From: Streptomyces sulphureus DSM 40104
GTDB lineage: Bacteria > Actinomycetota > Actinomycetes > Streptomycetales > Streptomycetaceae
Length of the DNA stretch: 64,000 nt
Direction of reading: 5' to 3'
Assembly: GCF_000381025.1 (NCBI RefSeq)
Contig: NZ_KB905814.1
Location: 602,129 to 666,128 of the forward strand
In this document: positions 55,301 through 64,000 of the stretch, one piece after another
Layout: every line of letters starts with the position of its first letter
Numbering within the stretch: position 1 is the first letter of the stretch
The notes under the pieces: generated by a model
The model's database searches: none
The model's input: the letters and a program-made list of their open reading frames with translations, nothing else
Told to the model about the DNA's origin: nothing
Program-made: the position numbers and the translations under genes

Positions 55301-55483
55301 GGCGTCCGGCGGACCGGTGCGACGGCGGCAATTGCGCGTTCGCGCACGGAACTTGGCATGCGTACCGAAAGACCCGTAGCTCCGGCAACCGGCCGTTCCG
55401 TCCACCACCGCACGCCCGACACCCCACCTCCGCACGCGTGTCCGTCGCCCCGCAGCCCCGGGGGCACCGCCTACCGTGGCCCG

Positions 55484-56206
55484 GTGGAGCAACGCAGCGC
55501 GCGCACGACCCCGCACGAACCGCAAGTGCGGCGGGAGCGGAAGACGGGCAACAGCGGCACGACGACCCCCGAGGAAGAGCGGCTCTACCGCGCCCCCGCG
55601 GTACCGCACCCCGCGGAACCCGTCGCGGTCCCCGACCCGCCGGCGGCAGGAGTCCGTACCTCGAGGAAAGAGGAACGCCAGCGCGACCGCAGACCCTCCG
55701 CGCCGCCGAAGGACGCCGAGACGCCCAGCGGCGAGGCCCGGCGGAGCCGTCCCGAGGACCGCCGCGCGCCGACCTCCAGAGCGCTGCTGCTCCGCGTGCT
55801 CCCCCGACCGCTCGCCGACCGGGCAGCACGCCTTCCCCGCGCCCGGCTGACCGGACTCGGCTGCGGACTGCTCGCGACGACGGCGATGCTGCTCGTCGGC
55901 GCGGCGGACGCGGCGCTGCTCGACGGCGAACCCGTCGTCTACTGCGTCCTGTTCCTCCTCGCCGTCCTCGCCTCGGCGTGCTGGGTGCGCGCGGCCGACC
56001 TGATCGCGGCGCCCATCGCCGCCCCGCTCGCGTTCACGGCAGGGCTGCTCACGCTGGGCGGGCCCGGCGAGGGGTTCTCCGGTCTCGCGCAGGACGTCTT
56101 CACGCACCTGGCGCTCAACGCCGGCTGGGTGTACGCGGGCACGGGCCTCGCGGGCGCCGTGGTGCTGCTGCGCCGCATCAGCATCGTGGCCGGGCGCCGT
56201 CGCTGA
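55484..56206 (+). CDS. DUF6542 family membrane protein
   Basis: A 240-residue protein from the GTG at 55484. The first 115 residues are disordered, rich in Arg, Glu, Pro and Thr. Four hydrophobic helices follow: LTGLGCGLLATTAMLLVGAA, VVYCVLFLLAVLASACW, IAAPIAAPLAFTAGLLTLG and ALNAGWVYAGTGLAGAVVLL, matching the DUF6542 pattern. TACCGT lies six bases before the GTG, implying a leaderless mRNA; the longer frame from 55358 is therefore rejected. Function unknown. It converges with ispH. Confidence 0.8.
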   Translation: MEQRSARTTPHEPQVRRERKTGNSGTTTPEEERLYRAPAVPHPAEPVAVPDPPAAGVRTSRKEERQRDRRPSAPPKDAETPSGEARRSRPEDRRAPTSRALLLRVLPRPLADRAARLPRARLTGLGCGLLATTAMLLVGAADAALLDGEPVVYCVLFLLAVLASACWVRAADLIAAPIAAPLAFTAGLLTLGGPGEGFSGLAQDVFTHLALNAGWVYAGTGLAGAVVLLRRISIVAGRRR

Positions 56207-56222
56207 GGACGGCGCCCGGCCA
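56187..56222. terminator. Bidirectional terminator between DUF6542 gene and ispH
   Basis: TGGCCGGGCGCCGTC (56187-56201) pairs perfectly with GACGGCGCCCGGCCA (56208-56222) across a six-base loop. It is a 15-bp GC-rich stem between convergent genes, and the DUF6542 stop codon lies in the loop. It should stop transcription from both sides. Confidence 0.8.
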
Positions 56223-56239
56223 GCGGGCGTGCGACCGGC

Positions 56240-57223
56240 TCAGTCGGAGCCGGAGGCGGCCGCCGCCTCGGCGCGGAGGTCCCGCCTCAGCTCCTTCGGC
56301 AGCGAGAACTGCATGCGCTCCTCGACGGGTTGGACGATCTCGACGTCGGCCCAGCCGTGCTGCTCCAGCCAGTCGAGGACCCCGTCGACGAGTACCTCGG
56401 GCACGGAGGCGCCGGAGGAGACGCCCACGGTCGTGACGCCCTCCAGCCAGGCCGGGTCGATCTCCTCCGCGCCGTCGACGAGGTGTCCCGCCTTGGCCCC
56501 GTGCGAGAGCGCCGTCTCCACGAGGCGCACCGAGTTCGAGGAGTTCTGCGAGCCGACGACGAGGACGAGGTCCGACTCGGCGGCGACCTTCTTGATCGCG
56601 GTCTGGCGGTTCTGCGTCGCGTAGCAGATGTCGTCGGTGGGCGGGGAGATGAGGTCGGGGTAGCGGCCCTTGAGCGCGTCGACGGTCTCCATCGTCTCGT
56701 CGACCGAAAGCGTCGTCTGGGAGAGCCAGACGACCCGCTCGGGGTCCCGGACCTCGACGTTCTCCACGTCGTCCGGGCCGTCGACGAGCGTGATGTGCTC
56801 GGGCGCCTCGCCGCTGGTGCCGATGACCTCCTCATGGCCTTCGTGGCCGATGAGGAGGATGTCGTAGTCCTCCTTGGCGTACCTGACCGCTTCCTTGTGC
56901 ACCTTGGTGACGAGCGGGCAGGTGGCGTCGATGGTGGCGAGCTGGCCGCGGGCGGCCTCCTCGTGCACCTCGGGCGCGACGCCGTGCGCGGAGAAGACGC
57001 AGATCTCCCCGGGCGGCACCTCCGAGGTCTCCTCGACGAAGATCGCGCCCTTCTTCTCCAGGGTGCGCACCACGTATTTGTTGTGCACGATCTCGTGGCG
57101 GACGTAGACGGGCGCGCCGTACTGCTCCAGAGCCTGTTCGACGGCGATTACGGCTCGGTCCACGCCGGCGCAGTAGCCCCGGGGGGCGGCGAGCAGCACA
57201 CGGCGAGCGGGCGATGCAGTCAT
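56240..57223 (-). CDS. ispH: 4-hydroxy-3-methylbut-2-enyl diphosphate reductase
   Basis: Last enzyme of the MEP isoprenoid pathway, forming IPP and DMAPP with a [4Fe-4S] cluster; 327 residues. Cluster cysteines are in [27 protein letters not shown] and [13 protein letters not shown]. Substrate-site residues are in [15 protein letters not shown] and [15 protein letters not shown]. The ATG at 57223 is preceded by TAGGAT at a six-base distance (57235-57230), consistent with leaderless expression. Cytosolic. Confidence 0.97.
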   Translation of the reverse strand: MTASPARRVLLAAPRGYCAGVDRAVIAVEQALEQYGAPVYVRHEIVHNKYVVRTLEKKGAIFVEETSEVPPGEICVFSAHGVAPEVHEEAARGQLATIDATCPLVTKVHKEAVRYAKEDYDILLIGHEGHEEVIGTSGEAPEHITLVDGPDDVENVEVRDPERVVWLSQTTLSVDETMETVDALKGRYPDLISPPTDDICYATQNRQTAIKKVAAESDLVLVVGSQNSSNSVRLVETALSHGAKAGHLVDGAEEIDPAWLEGVTTVGVSSGASVPEVLVDGVLDWLEQHGWADVEIVQPVEERMQFSLPKELRRDLRAEAAAASGSD

Positions 57224-57339
57224 GTGCCCATCCTAAATGCCTCCCAACGAGCTACGCGCGGACGCCCGCCCCCGCCGGCCACCTCGCTGATCGGCCCGTC
57301 CTCCCCCTGCGCCGCGCCGTTTTCCGGCATGGTGAGCCC

Positions 57340-58761
57340 GTGCCCGAACTGCCGAACCTCCCCGAACCCGGGTCCGGCGGTGAGCTGCGCCGCACGCTCA
57401 CCTTCCGCGATCTGATCGTCTACGGACTGCTGTTCATCGCGCCGATGGCCCCCGTCGGCATCTACGGCGCCCTCGACGCGAGGAGTCAGGGCACCGTCCC
57501 CCTCGTCTACGTCGTCGCGACGATCGCCATGGGCTTCACGGCCTACTCGTACGCGCGGATGCTGCGCGCCGTCCCGCACGCCGGCTCGGTGTACGCGTAC
57601 GCGCGGGCGGGGCTCGGGCCGTCGGCCGGGTTCCTCGCCGGCTGGATGATGATGCTCGACTACGTGCTCATCCCGGCCGTGGCCTACCTCTTCTCCGGGA
57701 TCGCGATGGCGCAGCTCGTCCCGGAGGTCGACCAGTGGGTGTGGACGGCGCTCGCCGTCGTGGTGACGACGGCGCTCAACCTCTCCGGGGTGCACAGGGC
57801 GGCGTTGGTCGGATTCCTCGTGCTGGCGCTGGAGTTGGCGGCGCTCGCCGTCTTCGTCGTGGCGGCCGTCGTGGTGCTGGTGCAGCACGGGCCTGAGCGC
57901 GACTGGCTCTCGCCGCTGACGGGGGACGACGGGTTCTCGGCCGAGGCCGTGCTCAGCGCGGTCTCCATCGCGGTCCTCTCCTACCTCGGCTTCGACGCGA
58001 TCGCCAACTTCGCCGAGGAGGCGACCGGGGGCCGCGGGACCGACGGGCAGCGCTCTCCGGTGGCGCGTGCGCTGGTGTGGTGCCTCATCACCACCGGCAT
58101 CCTCTTCATCATCCAGACCTACCTCGCCGCGCTCCTCTCGCCGGAGACCTCACAGGAGCTCGCGGACGACCCCGCCGCCCAGGGCCCGGCGTTCTACGAG
58201 GCGGTCAACTCCTCGATCGGCGGCTGGCTGGAGACGCTCGTCGCCGCGAGCAAGGCGCTGGGCGCCGCCTTCGCCGCGCTCGCCGGACAGGCAGCGGCGG
58301 GACGGCTGCTCTTCGCGATGGCGCGGGACCGCCGGCTGCCGCACGGGCTCGCCACGATCTCCCGCCGCACCGGGGTCCCCTGGATCACACTGCTGGTCAG
58401 CGCCGCGATCACCATGGCGGCCGCGGTCTGGGCGGCCCGCGCGGCCGACGGCCTCGACAGGCTCGTCTCGATCGTCGACATCGGCGCGCTCTTCGGGTTC
58501 GGGATGCTGCACCTCTCGGTCATGGGGTACTACGGCCTCACCGGGCGCGGGGCGGCCGCCGGGTTCGTGCGCGACTGGGTGCTCCCGCTCGTCGGCCTCG
58601 CGATCGTCGTCGCGGTGATCGTCACGGCGAACCGGGAGGCGCACTGGGTCGGCCTGGTGTGGTTCGTCGTCGCCCTCGTGGTGTTGGCGGTGCTCCGCAG
58701 CCGCGGGCGGCTGGACGACGTACCGGTGGAGGGCGAGCGCGAGGGCCCCGGCGCGGGGTGA
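57340..58761 (+). CDS. APC-family amino acid permease
   Basis: A 473-residue, about 12-helix transporter. The GTG at 57340 is used because CATGGT lies six bases before it, the same leaderless arrangement as neighbouring genes; a longer frame from 57214 would overlap ispH. Core motifs: LTFRDLIVYGLLFIAPMAPV (helix 1 with G-x-x-P), PHAGSVYAYARAGLGPSAGF, and LSYLGFDAIANFAEEATGG, which is the APC helix-6 signature. Probably imports an amino acid or polyamine; the substrate is not visible. Confidence 0.9.
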   Translation: MPELPNLPEPGSGGELRRTLTFRDLIVYGLLFIAPMAPVGIYGALDARSQGTVPLVYVVATIAMGFTAYSYARMLRAVPHAGSVYAYARAGLGPSAGFLAGWMMMLDYVLIPAVAYLFSGIAMAQLVPEVDQWVWTALAVVVTTALNLSGVHRAALVGFLVLALELAALAVFVVAAVVVLVQHGPERDWLSPLTGDDGFSAEAVLSAVSIAVLSYLGFDAIANFAEEATGGRGTDGQRSPVARALVWCLITTGILFIIQTYLAALLSPETSQELADDPAAQGPAFYEAVNSSIGGWLETLVAASKALGAAFAALAGQAAAGRLLFAMARDRRLPHGLATISRRTGVPWITLLVSAAITMAAAVWAARAADGLDRLVSIVDIGALFGFGMLHLSVMGYYGLTGRGAAAGFVRDWVLPLVGLAIVVAVIVTANREAHWVGLVWFVVALVVLAVLRSRGRLDDVPVEGEREGPGAG

Positions 58762-58812
58762 CCGCTCGCGCGAGGTGTCCCGCTGTCGGTGGCGGGGCCT
58801 ATCCTCGCGGGC

Positions 58813-60027
58813 ATGGCTCTGCAGACGTCGGCCGAGACGCCGGTACCCGTCAGCGAGGTCTCGCGGCTCATCGGCGGCTGGATCGACCGGCTCGGCGCGG
58901 TCTGGGTGGAGGGGCAGATCGTGCAGCTCTCTCCGCGGCCGGGGGCGGGCATGGTCTTTCTCACCCTCCGGGACCCCTCGCGGGACGTCTCGCTCACCGT
59001 CACCTGCTATCGGCAGGTCTACGAGCGCGTCAAGGACGTCGTCGCCGAAGGCTCGCGCGTGGTGCTCCACGCCAAGCCCGAGTGGTACGCACGGGGCGGG
59101 CGGCTGTCGCTGCGCGCCGCCGAGATCCGCCCGGTCGGCGTCGGTGAACTCCTCGCGCGGCTTGAGCAGTTGAAGAAGAAGCTGGCCGCAGAAGGGCTCT
59201 TCGCCACCGACCGCAAGCGCGCGCTGCCGTTCCTCCCGCACCGCATCGGCCTGGTGACGGGCCGCGCCTCCGACGCCGAGCGGGACGTCCTCCACACGGC
59301 GCGCGAGCGCTGGCCCGCCGTCCGCTTCGAGATCCGCAACACCGCGGTGCAGGGGGTCAATGCGGTGCCCCAGGTGATCGAGGCCGTCCGCGAACTCGAC
59401 GCGCACCGCGAGGTCGACGTCATCATCGTCACGCGGGGCGGCGGCGGCATGGAGGACCTCCTCCCCTTCTCCGACGAGCGGCTCGTCCGCGCCGTCGCCG
59501 AGTGCCGGACGCCGCTCGTCTCCGCGATCGGCCACGAGGCCGACGCCCCGCTCCTCGACCTCGTCGCCGACGTGCGCTCCCGCACCCCGACGCACGCGGC
59601 GAAGGACACCGTGCCCGACGTCGGCGAGGAGCACGAGCGCATCGCGCAGCTCCGCCGGCGCTCCCGGCGCGCGGTGGACGGGCTGCTCGAGCGCGAGGAG
59701 CGGGGCCTCGCCGGGCTCCTGAGCCGCCCTGCGCTGGCCGAGCCGTACACCCTCGTCGAGGAGCGCGAGGAGGACACGGCGCACTGGCTGGACCGTGCGC
59801 GCCGCGTCCTCGGCCACCGACTCGACCGCGCCGAGGACGAGTTGGCGCACACCAGGGCACGCGTCGTGGCGCTCTCCCCCGCCGCGACCCTCCGGCGCGG
59901 GTACGCGGTGCTCCAGCGGGACGGCGGCGGCGTGGTGCGCGACGCCGCGGAGGTGGAGGCGGGGGAGAAGCTCAGTGCCCGGGTCGCCGAAGGCGGCTTC
60001 GAGGTGGTTGTCGGACCGGACTCATAG
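58813..60027 (+). CDS. xseA: Exodeoxyribonuclease VII large subunit
   Basis: Catalytic subunit degrading single-stranded DNA, 404 residues. The N-terminal OB fold includes [20 protein letters not shown] and [16 protein letters not shown]. The catalytic core shows [37 protein letters not shown] and [20 protein letters not shown], then a long coiled coil and the C-terminal [13 protein letters not shown]. The ATG at 58813 lies seven bases after TATCCT. The upstream ATG-free extension to 58789 is dropped. xseB follows after nine bases. Confidence 0.96.
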   Translation: MALQTSAETPVPVSEVSRLIGGWIDRLGAVWVEGQIVQLSPRPGAGMVFLTLRDPSRDVSLTVTCYRQVYERVKDVVAEGSRVVLHAKPEWYARGGRLSLRAAEIRPVGVGELLARLEQLKKKLAAEGLFATDRKRALPFLPHRIGLVTGRASDAERDVLHTARERWPAVRFEIRNTAVQGVNAVPQVIEAVRELDAHREVDVIIVTRGGGGMEDLLPFSDERLVRAVAECRTPLVSAIGHEADAPLLDLVADVRSRTPTHAAKDTVPDVGEEHERIAQLRRRSRRAVDGLLEREERGLAGLLSRPALAEPYTLVEEREEDTAHWLDRARRVLGHRLDRAEDELAHTRARVVALSPAATLRRGYAVLQRDGGGVVRDAAEVEAGEKLSARVAEGGFEVVVGPDS

Positions 60028-60036
60028 GGTGGGGCC

Positions 60037-60324
60037 ATGACGACGCGCGCACAGGGCGGGGCCGACGAGGAAGAGGACGGCAGCGCCGAGGAGGCCGGCC
60101 TCGGGTACGAGCACGCCAGGGCCCAACTGATCGAGGTGGTCCAACGGTTGGAGGCCGGGGGCACCTCGCTGGAGGAGTCGCTCGCGCTCTGGGAGCGCGG
60201 CGAGGAGCTCGCGCGGATCTGCCGCGAATGGCTGGAGGGCGCCCGCGCCCGGCTCGACGCCGTCCTCGAAGCGGAGGAGGAAGGGGACGAGACCGAGGGC
60301 GAGGACGCCGATGCGGAAAGCTGA
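60037..60324 (+). CDS. xseB: Exodeoxyribonuclease VII small subunit
   Basis: A 95-residue partner of XseA. The family core lies at about 22-75: GYEHARAQLIEVVQRLEAGG then SLEESLALWERGEELARIC. Both ends are very acidic (DEEEDGSAEE and EEEGDETEGEDADAES). A TAGGGT box starting in the xseA stop codon lies six bases before the ATG, so it may also have its own leaderless promoter. Confidence 0.94.
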   Translation: MTTRAQGGADEEEDGSAEEAGLGYEHARAQLIEVVQRLEAGGTSLEESLALWERGEELARICREWLEGARARLDAVLEAEEEGDETEGEDADAES

Positions 60325-60395
60325 CTCCGCCGGGGAAGCATGACAGTGCCGTGGTGGTGCACAACATTAACGGAAGAAGATCGTTCCATTTTTCG

Positions 60396-60440
60396 TTGAA
60401 GCCAAAATATGTGGCTCGTACAGTCACAGTTGCACACAAC
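60396..60440 (+). promoter_or_regulatory. Promoter and possible operator of the nitroreductase gene
   Basis: TTGAAG (60396-60401) and TACAGT (60419-60424) with a 17-base spacer form a good housekeeping promoter inside an unusually AT-rich patch (about 60357-60430). Across the expected start site is GTTGCACACAAC (60429-60440), a short inverted repeat with four-base arms, possibly an operator. A GTGCACAAC word upstream resembles it. Confidence 0.5.
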
Positions 60441-60462
60441 GCACCGGCACGAAAAGGCAGTT

Positions 60463-61056
60463 ATGACCCTCCCCCTCGACCCCGCCGCCCAGGACCTGCT
60501 CTTCAAGGAGGCGCACACGGCGCACCGGTTCACCGACGAGCCGGTGACCGAAGAGCAGATCCAGGAGGTCTACGACCTCATCAAGTACGCTCCCACCGCG
60601 TTCAACCAGTCGCCGCTGCGCGTCACGCTCGTGCGCAGCCCGGAGGCGCGGGAGCGCCTCGTCTCGCACATGTCGGAAGGCAACCAGGCGAAGACGCGCA
60701 CGGCCCCGCTCACCGCGATACTCGCCGTCGACCTCGACTTCCACGAGCGGCTGCCCGAACTCCTCCCGTTCAAGCCCCAATTGAAGGACACCCTCTTCGC
60801 CGACGAGGCATACCGCGAGTCCTCCGGCACCCTCAACGCCACTCTCCAGATCGGCTACTTCATCCTCGGCATCCGCGCCGCCGGCCTCGGCGCAGGACCG
60901 ATGACGGGCTTCGACGCGGCCGGTGTCGACAAGGAGTTCTTCGGCGACGGCAAGCAGCACGCACTCGTCGTGGTGAACATCGGCAGGACCGCCCCCGACG
61001 GGCACAACCCGCGCGCCCCCCGGCTCGCGTTCGAGGACGCCGTCACCACGGTCTGA
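60463..61056 (+). CDS. Malonic semialdehyde reductase-like nitroreductase (RutE/HadB family)
   Basis: FMN-dependent oxidoreductase of 197 residues. The ATG at 60463 has AAAAGG upstream. The family pattern is AHTAHRFTDEPVTEEQIQEV, then YAPTAFNQSPLRVTLVRSP with the FMN-binding N-Q-S and Arg, LKDTLFADEAYRESSGTLNA, and GLGAGPMTGFDAAGVDKEFF near the C-terminus. The RutE-type reaction is reduction of malonic semialdehyde, but stand-alone homologs such as this often have unknown substrates. The AT-rich promoter suggests regulated expression. Confidence 0.86.
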   Translation: MTLPLDPAAQDLLFKEAHTAHRFTDEPVTEEQIQEVYDLIKYAPTAFNQSPLRVTLVRSPEARERLVSHMSEGNQAKTRTAPLTAILAVDLDFHERLPELLPFKPQLKDTLFADEAYRESSGTLNATLQIGYFILGIRAAGLGAGPMTGFDAAGVDKEFFGDGKQHALVVVNIGRTAPDGHNPRAPRLAFEDAVTTV

Positions 61057-61107
61057 TGCACGGAATACGGCCGTCCGGCCGGAGACCGGCTCCGGCCGGT
61101 CCCCGGC

Positions 61108-61695
61108 TCAGGGCGTCGCCGAGGGCGAGGAGCCGCCCTGCTTCTCCTGCAACGCACCGGCGAGCTGCCCGAGTTCGGCGAAGCCGGCCGTCCCCGTCAC
61201 CACGGTGGTCATCGCCTGCTTCTCGTCGGTGCGGACGAGCGCGTCGTACTTCTCCCCCTCGTACCGCATCCACGCGTCGCCTTCGACCTGCTGGGTGCGC
61301 TCGGTCTTCTCCGCTCCCTGGGTCACGTCCCGTATGAACTTCGCGGGGCGTTTGGCGTCGCTCTGCTCGACGGCCGCGTACTCGTCCTGGGGCGACATGA
61401 AGCCGAGGTGCCAGTCGACGGCGCCGGAGCCCTCGCCCTGGAAGGTGACGGAGGTGGCGCGCCAGCCGTCGGGCAGGCCGACGGGCGCGGCGACCGGATA
61501 CGGCGCCGCACGGCGGGCCGAGTCGAGCTCGACCCGGTAGCTGACGGGACGGACCGGGTCCTGGTCCTCGTCGTGCGGGATGAAGAGGTAGATCACCCAG
61601 GCGGCGAGGAGGATCACCGCGAGCGAGATCAGCATGTCCCGCACCGTCTGCTTGCCGCGCTGCTTGTCTGCTGCCACCTCGACATCGTCCCCCAT
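61108..61695 (-). CDS. DUF4245 family membrane-anchored protein
   Basis: A 195-residue protein with one N-terminal membrane helix: RGKQTVRDMLISLAVILLAA then WVIYLFIP. The extracytoplasmic domain includes YPVAAPVGLPDGWRATSVTF, WHLGFMSPQDEYAAVEQS and VEGDAWMRYEGE, matching DUF4245. The start at 61695 (ATG) is uncertain; a GTG at 61677 is also plausible and neither has a clear ribosome binding site. Divergent from glpX. Function unknown. Confidence 0.85.
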   Translation of the reverse strand: MGDDVEVAADKQRGKQTVRDMLISLAVILLAAWVIYLFIPHDEDQDPVRPVSYRVELDSARRAAPYPVAAPVGLPDGWRATSVTFQGEGSGAVDWHLGFMSPQDEYAAVEQSDAKRPAKFIRDVTQGAEKTERTQQVEGDAWMRYEGEKYDALVRTDEKQAMTTVVTGTAGFAELGQLAGALQEKQGGSSPSATP

Positions 61696-61871
61696 GGGCG
61701 GAGAGCGCCGGTACGCGGGGACCGTCCGCAGGCGGGCGGGGGCGGCCCGGTGCGCGCGGACCGCGGATACTGACACATACTGTTTTGCGTGCGGATTCCG
61801 TGCAGTGGCGGCAAGTTGAGCGCCTCGACCGCTCATCCGAGGGTGCACCTGCTCAAATTTTCGAAGCCCGG

Positions 61872-61877
61872 TAGAGT
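61872..61877 (+). promoter_or_regulatory. glpX -10 box
   Basis: TAGAGT at 61872-61877 fits the TANNNT consensus and predicts a leader of about 45 bases ending in an AAAGG ribosome binding site before the glpX ATG. The -35 region is weak. Confidence 0.35.
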
Positions 61878-61928
61878 CGGAAGCACCCTCAGTAGCGCGG
61901 CCGTCGCCGTACAGAAAGGCGGGTTCCG

Positions 61929-62963
61929 ATGTCAGAGAACCATCACCTGCCCTCCCAGCTCGAAGTGAGCCCGGAGGCGCCCGACCGCAACCTCGCCCTG
62001 GAGCTCGTCCGGGTCACCGAGGCCGGGGCGATGGCCTCCGGCCGCTGGGTCGGCCGCGGCGACAAGATCGGCGCCGACGGTGCGGCCGTGAAGGCGATGC
62101 GCACCCTCGTCTCCACCGTCTCGATGAACGGCGTCGTCGTCATCGGCGAGGGCGAGAAGGACGAGGCTCCGATGCTCTACAACGGCGAGCGCGTCGGCGA
62201 CGGCACGGGCGCCGAGTGCGACGTCGCCGTCGACCCCGTGGACGGCACCACGCTCACCGCCAAGGGCATGGGCAACGCGGTCTCGGTCCTCGCGGTGGCG
62301 GAACGCGGCTCGATGTTCGACCCGAGCGCGGTCTTCTACATGGACAAGCTCGTCACGGGCCCCGAGGCCGCCGAATTCGTCGACATCTCGGCGCCGCCCG
62401 CCGTGAACATCCGGCGCATCGCGAAAGCGAAGGGCTGCGGACCCGAGGACGTCACCGTGGTGATCCTCGACCGCCCGCGCCACCAGGGCCTCGTGAAGGA
62501 GGTCCGGGAGGCGGGGGCCCGGATCAAGTTCATCTCCGACGGCGACGTGGCCGGCGCGATCATGGCCGTGCGGGAGGGGACGGGCGTCGATCTCCTCCTC
62601 GGAGTGGGCGGCACCCCGGAAGGGATCATCGCGGCCTGCGCGATCACCTGCCTCGGCGGCGCCATGCAGGGCAAGCTGTGGCCCAAGGACGACGAGGAGC
62701 GACAGGCCGCGCTCGACGCCGGGCACGACCTGGAGAAGGTGCTCACCGAACGCGACCTCGTCAAGGGCGACAACGTCTTCTTCGTCGCCACCGGTATCAC
62801 CGACGGCGACCTGCTGCGCGGCGTGCACTACCGGGGGGAGCGCGCGTACACGCAGTCGCTCGTGATGCGCTCGAAGTCGGGCACGCTCCGCCAGATCGAG
62901 TCCACCCACCAGCTCTCGAAGCTGCGGGCCTACAGCGCCATCGATTTCGACCGCGCCAACTGA
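61929..62963 (+). CDS. glpX: Class II fructose-1,6-bisphosphatase
   Basis: Gluconeogenic phosphatase, metal dependent, 344 residues. Motifs: [20 protein letters not shown] at the N-terminus, [17 protein letters not shown] with metal-binding acidic residues, [20 protein letters not shown] (the D-P-V-D-G-T signature), and [20 protein letters not shown]. It is the usual major FBPase of actinobacteria. Convergent with the WhiB-like gene. Confidence 0.96.
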   Translation: MSENHHLPSQLEVSPEAPDRNLALELVRVTEAGAMASGRWVGRGDKIGADGAAVKAMRTLVSTVSMNGVVVIGEGEKDEAPMLYNGERVGDGTGAECDVAVDPVDGTTLTAKGMGNAVSVLAVAERGSMFDPSAVFYMDKLVTGPEAAEFVDISAPPAVNIRRIAKAKGCGPEDVTVVILDRPRHQGLVKEVREAGARIKFISDGDVAGAIMAVREGTGVDLLLGVGGTPEGIIAACAITCLGGAMQGKLWPKDDEERQAALDAGHDLEKVLTERDLVKGDNVFFVATGITDGDLLRGVHYRGERAYTQSLVMRSKSGTLRQIESTHQLSKLRAYSAIDFDRAN

Positions 62964-63013
62964 CCGCCTCGGACACGCGCTACGGGACGCTCCTCGGCCC
63001 GGTCCCCGGAACC

Positions 63014-63029
63014 GCCCGGCGGGCCGGGC
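63014..63029. terminator. Bidirectional terminator between glpX and the WhiB-like gene
   Basis: GCCCGGC (63014-63020), GG, GCCGGGC (63023-63029): a perfect short hairpin in the 67 bases between two convergent genes, directly before the WhiB-like stop codon. The two-base loop is tight, so one or two inner pairs would open. Confidence 0.5.
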
Positions 63030-63030
63030 T

Positions 63031-63396
63031 TCAGGCGATGCGCTCGACGGGGGCGGCCGTCACCTTCTCCGCGGCCGTCTCCCGACGGCGCCGGCGAGCG
63101 AGGACCACGCGCCGCTCGGCGGCCGTCAACCCGCCCCAGACGCCGTACGGTTCGGGGAGGAGGAGGGCGTGCTCGCGGCACTCGGCGAGCACGGGGCAGC
63201 CGGCGCAGACGCGCTTGGCCGCCTGCTCCCTGGAGAGCCGCGCGGCGGTCGGCTCCTTCGAGGGCGCGAAGAAGAGCCCCGCCTCGTCCCTGCGGCACAC
63301 GGCCTCGGAGTGCCACGGCCCTGGCTGATCCCCCAGCGGGGAGCGCTGCGCGGGCACGGTGGCGGTCTTCGGGGACTGATGCGGCGTGTGCAGCAC
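63031..63396 (-). CDS. WhiB-family iron-sulfur regulator (WblI-like)
   Basis: A 121-residue redox/NO-sensitive transcription factor. The GTG at 63396 has AGGAG upstream; the longer frame to 63450 lacks family resemblance. Four cysteines bind [4Fe-4S]: one in SEAVCRRDEAGLFF, two in RVCAGCPVLAEC with the fourth at the end of that motif. The tryptophan turn GVWGGLTAAERR is followed by a basic tail ARRRRRET for DNA binding. It sits next to glpX; I recall a similar pairing of wblI and glpX in Streptomyces coelicolor (memory, not checked). Confidence 0.93.
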   Translation of the reverse strand: MLHTPHQSPKTATVPAQRSPLGDQPGPWHSEAVCRRDEAGLFFAPSKEPTAARLSREQAAKRVCAGCPVLAECREHALLLPEPYGVWGGLTAAERRVVLARRRRRETAAEKVTAAPVERIA

Positions 63397-63599
63397 GGTC
63401 TGCTCCTGACGAGACGTCGGTGATTCCCCTTCACCCGTCTTTCTGCGCACGGCAGTTGACCTTCCTACCGCACGAGCGACGATGCACCAGCCCTACCCGC
63501 TGTGCGCGTCGGTATGCATACCGTGGCATCGTCTGACTCGTCAGACCGGTGGGGCTCCTTCGGCCCCCGCGGTACGGAAGGGAACCCTCCGCTCCGCGT

Positions 63600-64000
63600 T
63601 CACTCCTCCTTCCGCAGGCGGTCGCCCGCGCGCAGATTCCTCAGCAGCCTGCCGCGCTTGGGCTTCGCCTCGACAGAACCCAGCACGCCCGCCCCCTGGA
63701 CCAGCACCACCGGCGCCTGCGGATCGGTGGCCTCGGCGCACTCGACGTCGAAGCTGCCGAAGACACCCGCCCCCTTCTGCCGGAGGGTGACGTTCTCCGG
63801 CACCTGTATCTCCACGCTCCCGAAGACCGCCGTCGCGTTGATGACGATGTACTGCTCGGTGAAGACCGCCTGGCTGAGGTCGATCTCGACACTGCCGAAG
63901 ACCGAGACGGCGTTGATCCTCGGGGGGACGTTCCAACGCCCCTTGCGCACCGACGCGCTGAAGATCGCGACGAGGTTCTCCTTCCACCCGCCGGGCCGCG
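63600..64000 (-). CDS. LiaF-like/DUF1707-associated cell-wall response protein, N-terminus off window
   Basis: C-terminal 133 residues are visible; the frame is open to the right edge. ENLVAIFSASVRKGRWNVPP is followed by the repeating pattern INAVSVFGSVEIDLSQAVF, INATAVFGSVEIQVPENV, KGAGVFGSFDVECAEA and GAGVLGSVEAKPKRGR, a beta-helix typical of the LiaF-like C-terminal domain found after DUF1707 or membrane domains. It would sense or respond to envelope stress. The GTG at 63950 is internal, not the start. Confidence 0.82.
   Translation of the reverse strand, partial: RPGGWKENLVAIFSASVRKGRWNVPPRINAVSVFGSVEIDLSQAVFTEQYIVINATAVFGSVEIQVPENVTLRQKGAGVFGSFDVECAEATDPQAPVVLVQGAGVLGSVEAKPKRGRLLRNLRAGDRLRKEE

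Overview
This window reads as chromosomal DNA of a Streptomyces or close relative. It is GC-rich throughout, third codon positions are almost all G or C, GTG and TTG starts are common, and it carries lineage markers: a WhiB-family regulator, SpoIIE-type phosphatases with kinase-like tails, F420-linked oxidoreductases, DUF574 and DUF4245 proteins, and a mycobacterial Sdh1-like succinate dehydrogenase. All functional calls come from reading the translated sequence; no database search was run.

Layout. 1-4136 (minus): oligopeptide ABC importer (lipoprotein, two permeases, first ATPase cut by the left edge). 4628-6532: TypA/BipA. 6708-9056: orphan peptide-binding lipoprotein. 9057-10093: decayed DNA, possibly an Uma2-nuclease remnant. 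10094-14025: small protein and succinate dehydrogenase anchor, flavoprotein and Fe-S subunits. 14137-14920: DJ-1/PfpI gene followed by a decayed partial copy of its own 3' half. 15003-23687 (minus): small membrane protein, two SpoIIE-type multidomain phosphatases, a small SPOR-like protein, a GntR/UTRA regulator and glutamate dehydrogenase. 23861-31170: assorted accessory genes (DUF574 methyltransferase, GH18 enzyme, cupin, serine hydrolase), an IS5-family remnant, two broken helicase genes and an F420 oxidoreductase pair. 31222-37770: two divergent DUF1990 genes around a tiny membrane protein, a double-Nudix protein, a secreted FG-GAP protein, a broken methyltransferase and a C39-like cysteine peptidase. 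37996-39914: GntR/FCD regulator plus CynX/NimT-type exporter. 40469-48471: amino-sugar locus. 48969-50512: oxidoreductase with divergent TetR. 50893-63396: conserved core (YchF, DedA, methyltransferase, two-component system, DUF6542, IspH, amino-acid permease, XseA/XseB, nitroreductase, DUF4245, GlpX, WhiB-like protein). The right edge cuts a LiaF-like protein.

The most interesting system is at 40469-48471. A ROK kinase, an N-acetylmannosamine-6-phosphate epimerase (NanE) and a HutC-type GntR regulator lie beside an operon for a DUF4127 protein and a complete family-1 sugar ABC importer. Between regulator and operon are four copies of a 16-bp imperfect palindrome (consensus ATTGGTNCCANCCAAT). 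They form two pairs with 64-65 bp centre spacing, arranged as a mirror image with 37-38 bp from each outer copy to its start codon. No sialic-acid lyase or sialidase is present, so I infer a ManNAc-type glycan uptake route in which the DUF4127 protein supplies an unknown cytoplasmic step.

A second theme is leaderless expression: eleven genes have a TANNNT-like -10 box 6-8 bases before the start codon and no clear ribosome binding site. A third is decay. The SNF2 helicase, SF1 helicase, IS5 transposase, methyltransferase, DJ-1 copy and Uma2-like remnant are all broken, and the DedA gene has no in-frame stop before it runs across ychF in another frame.
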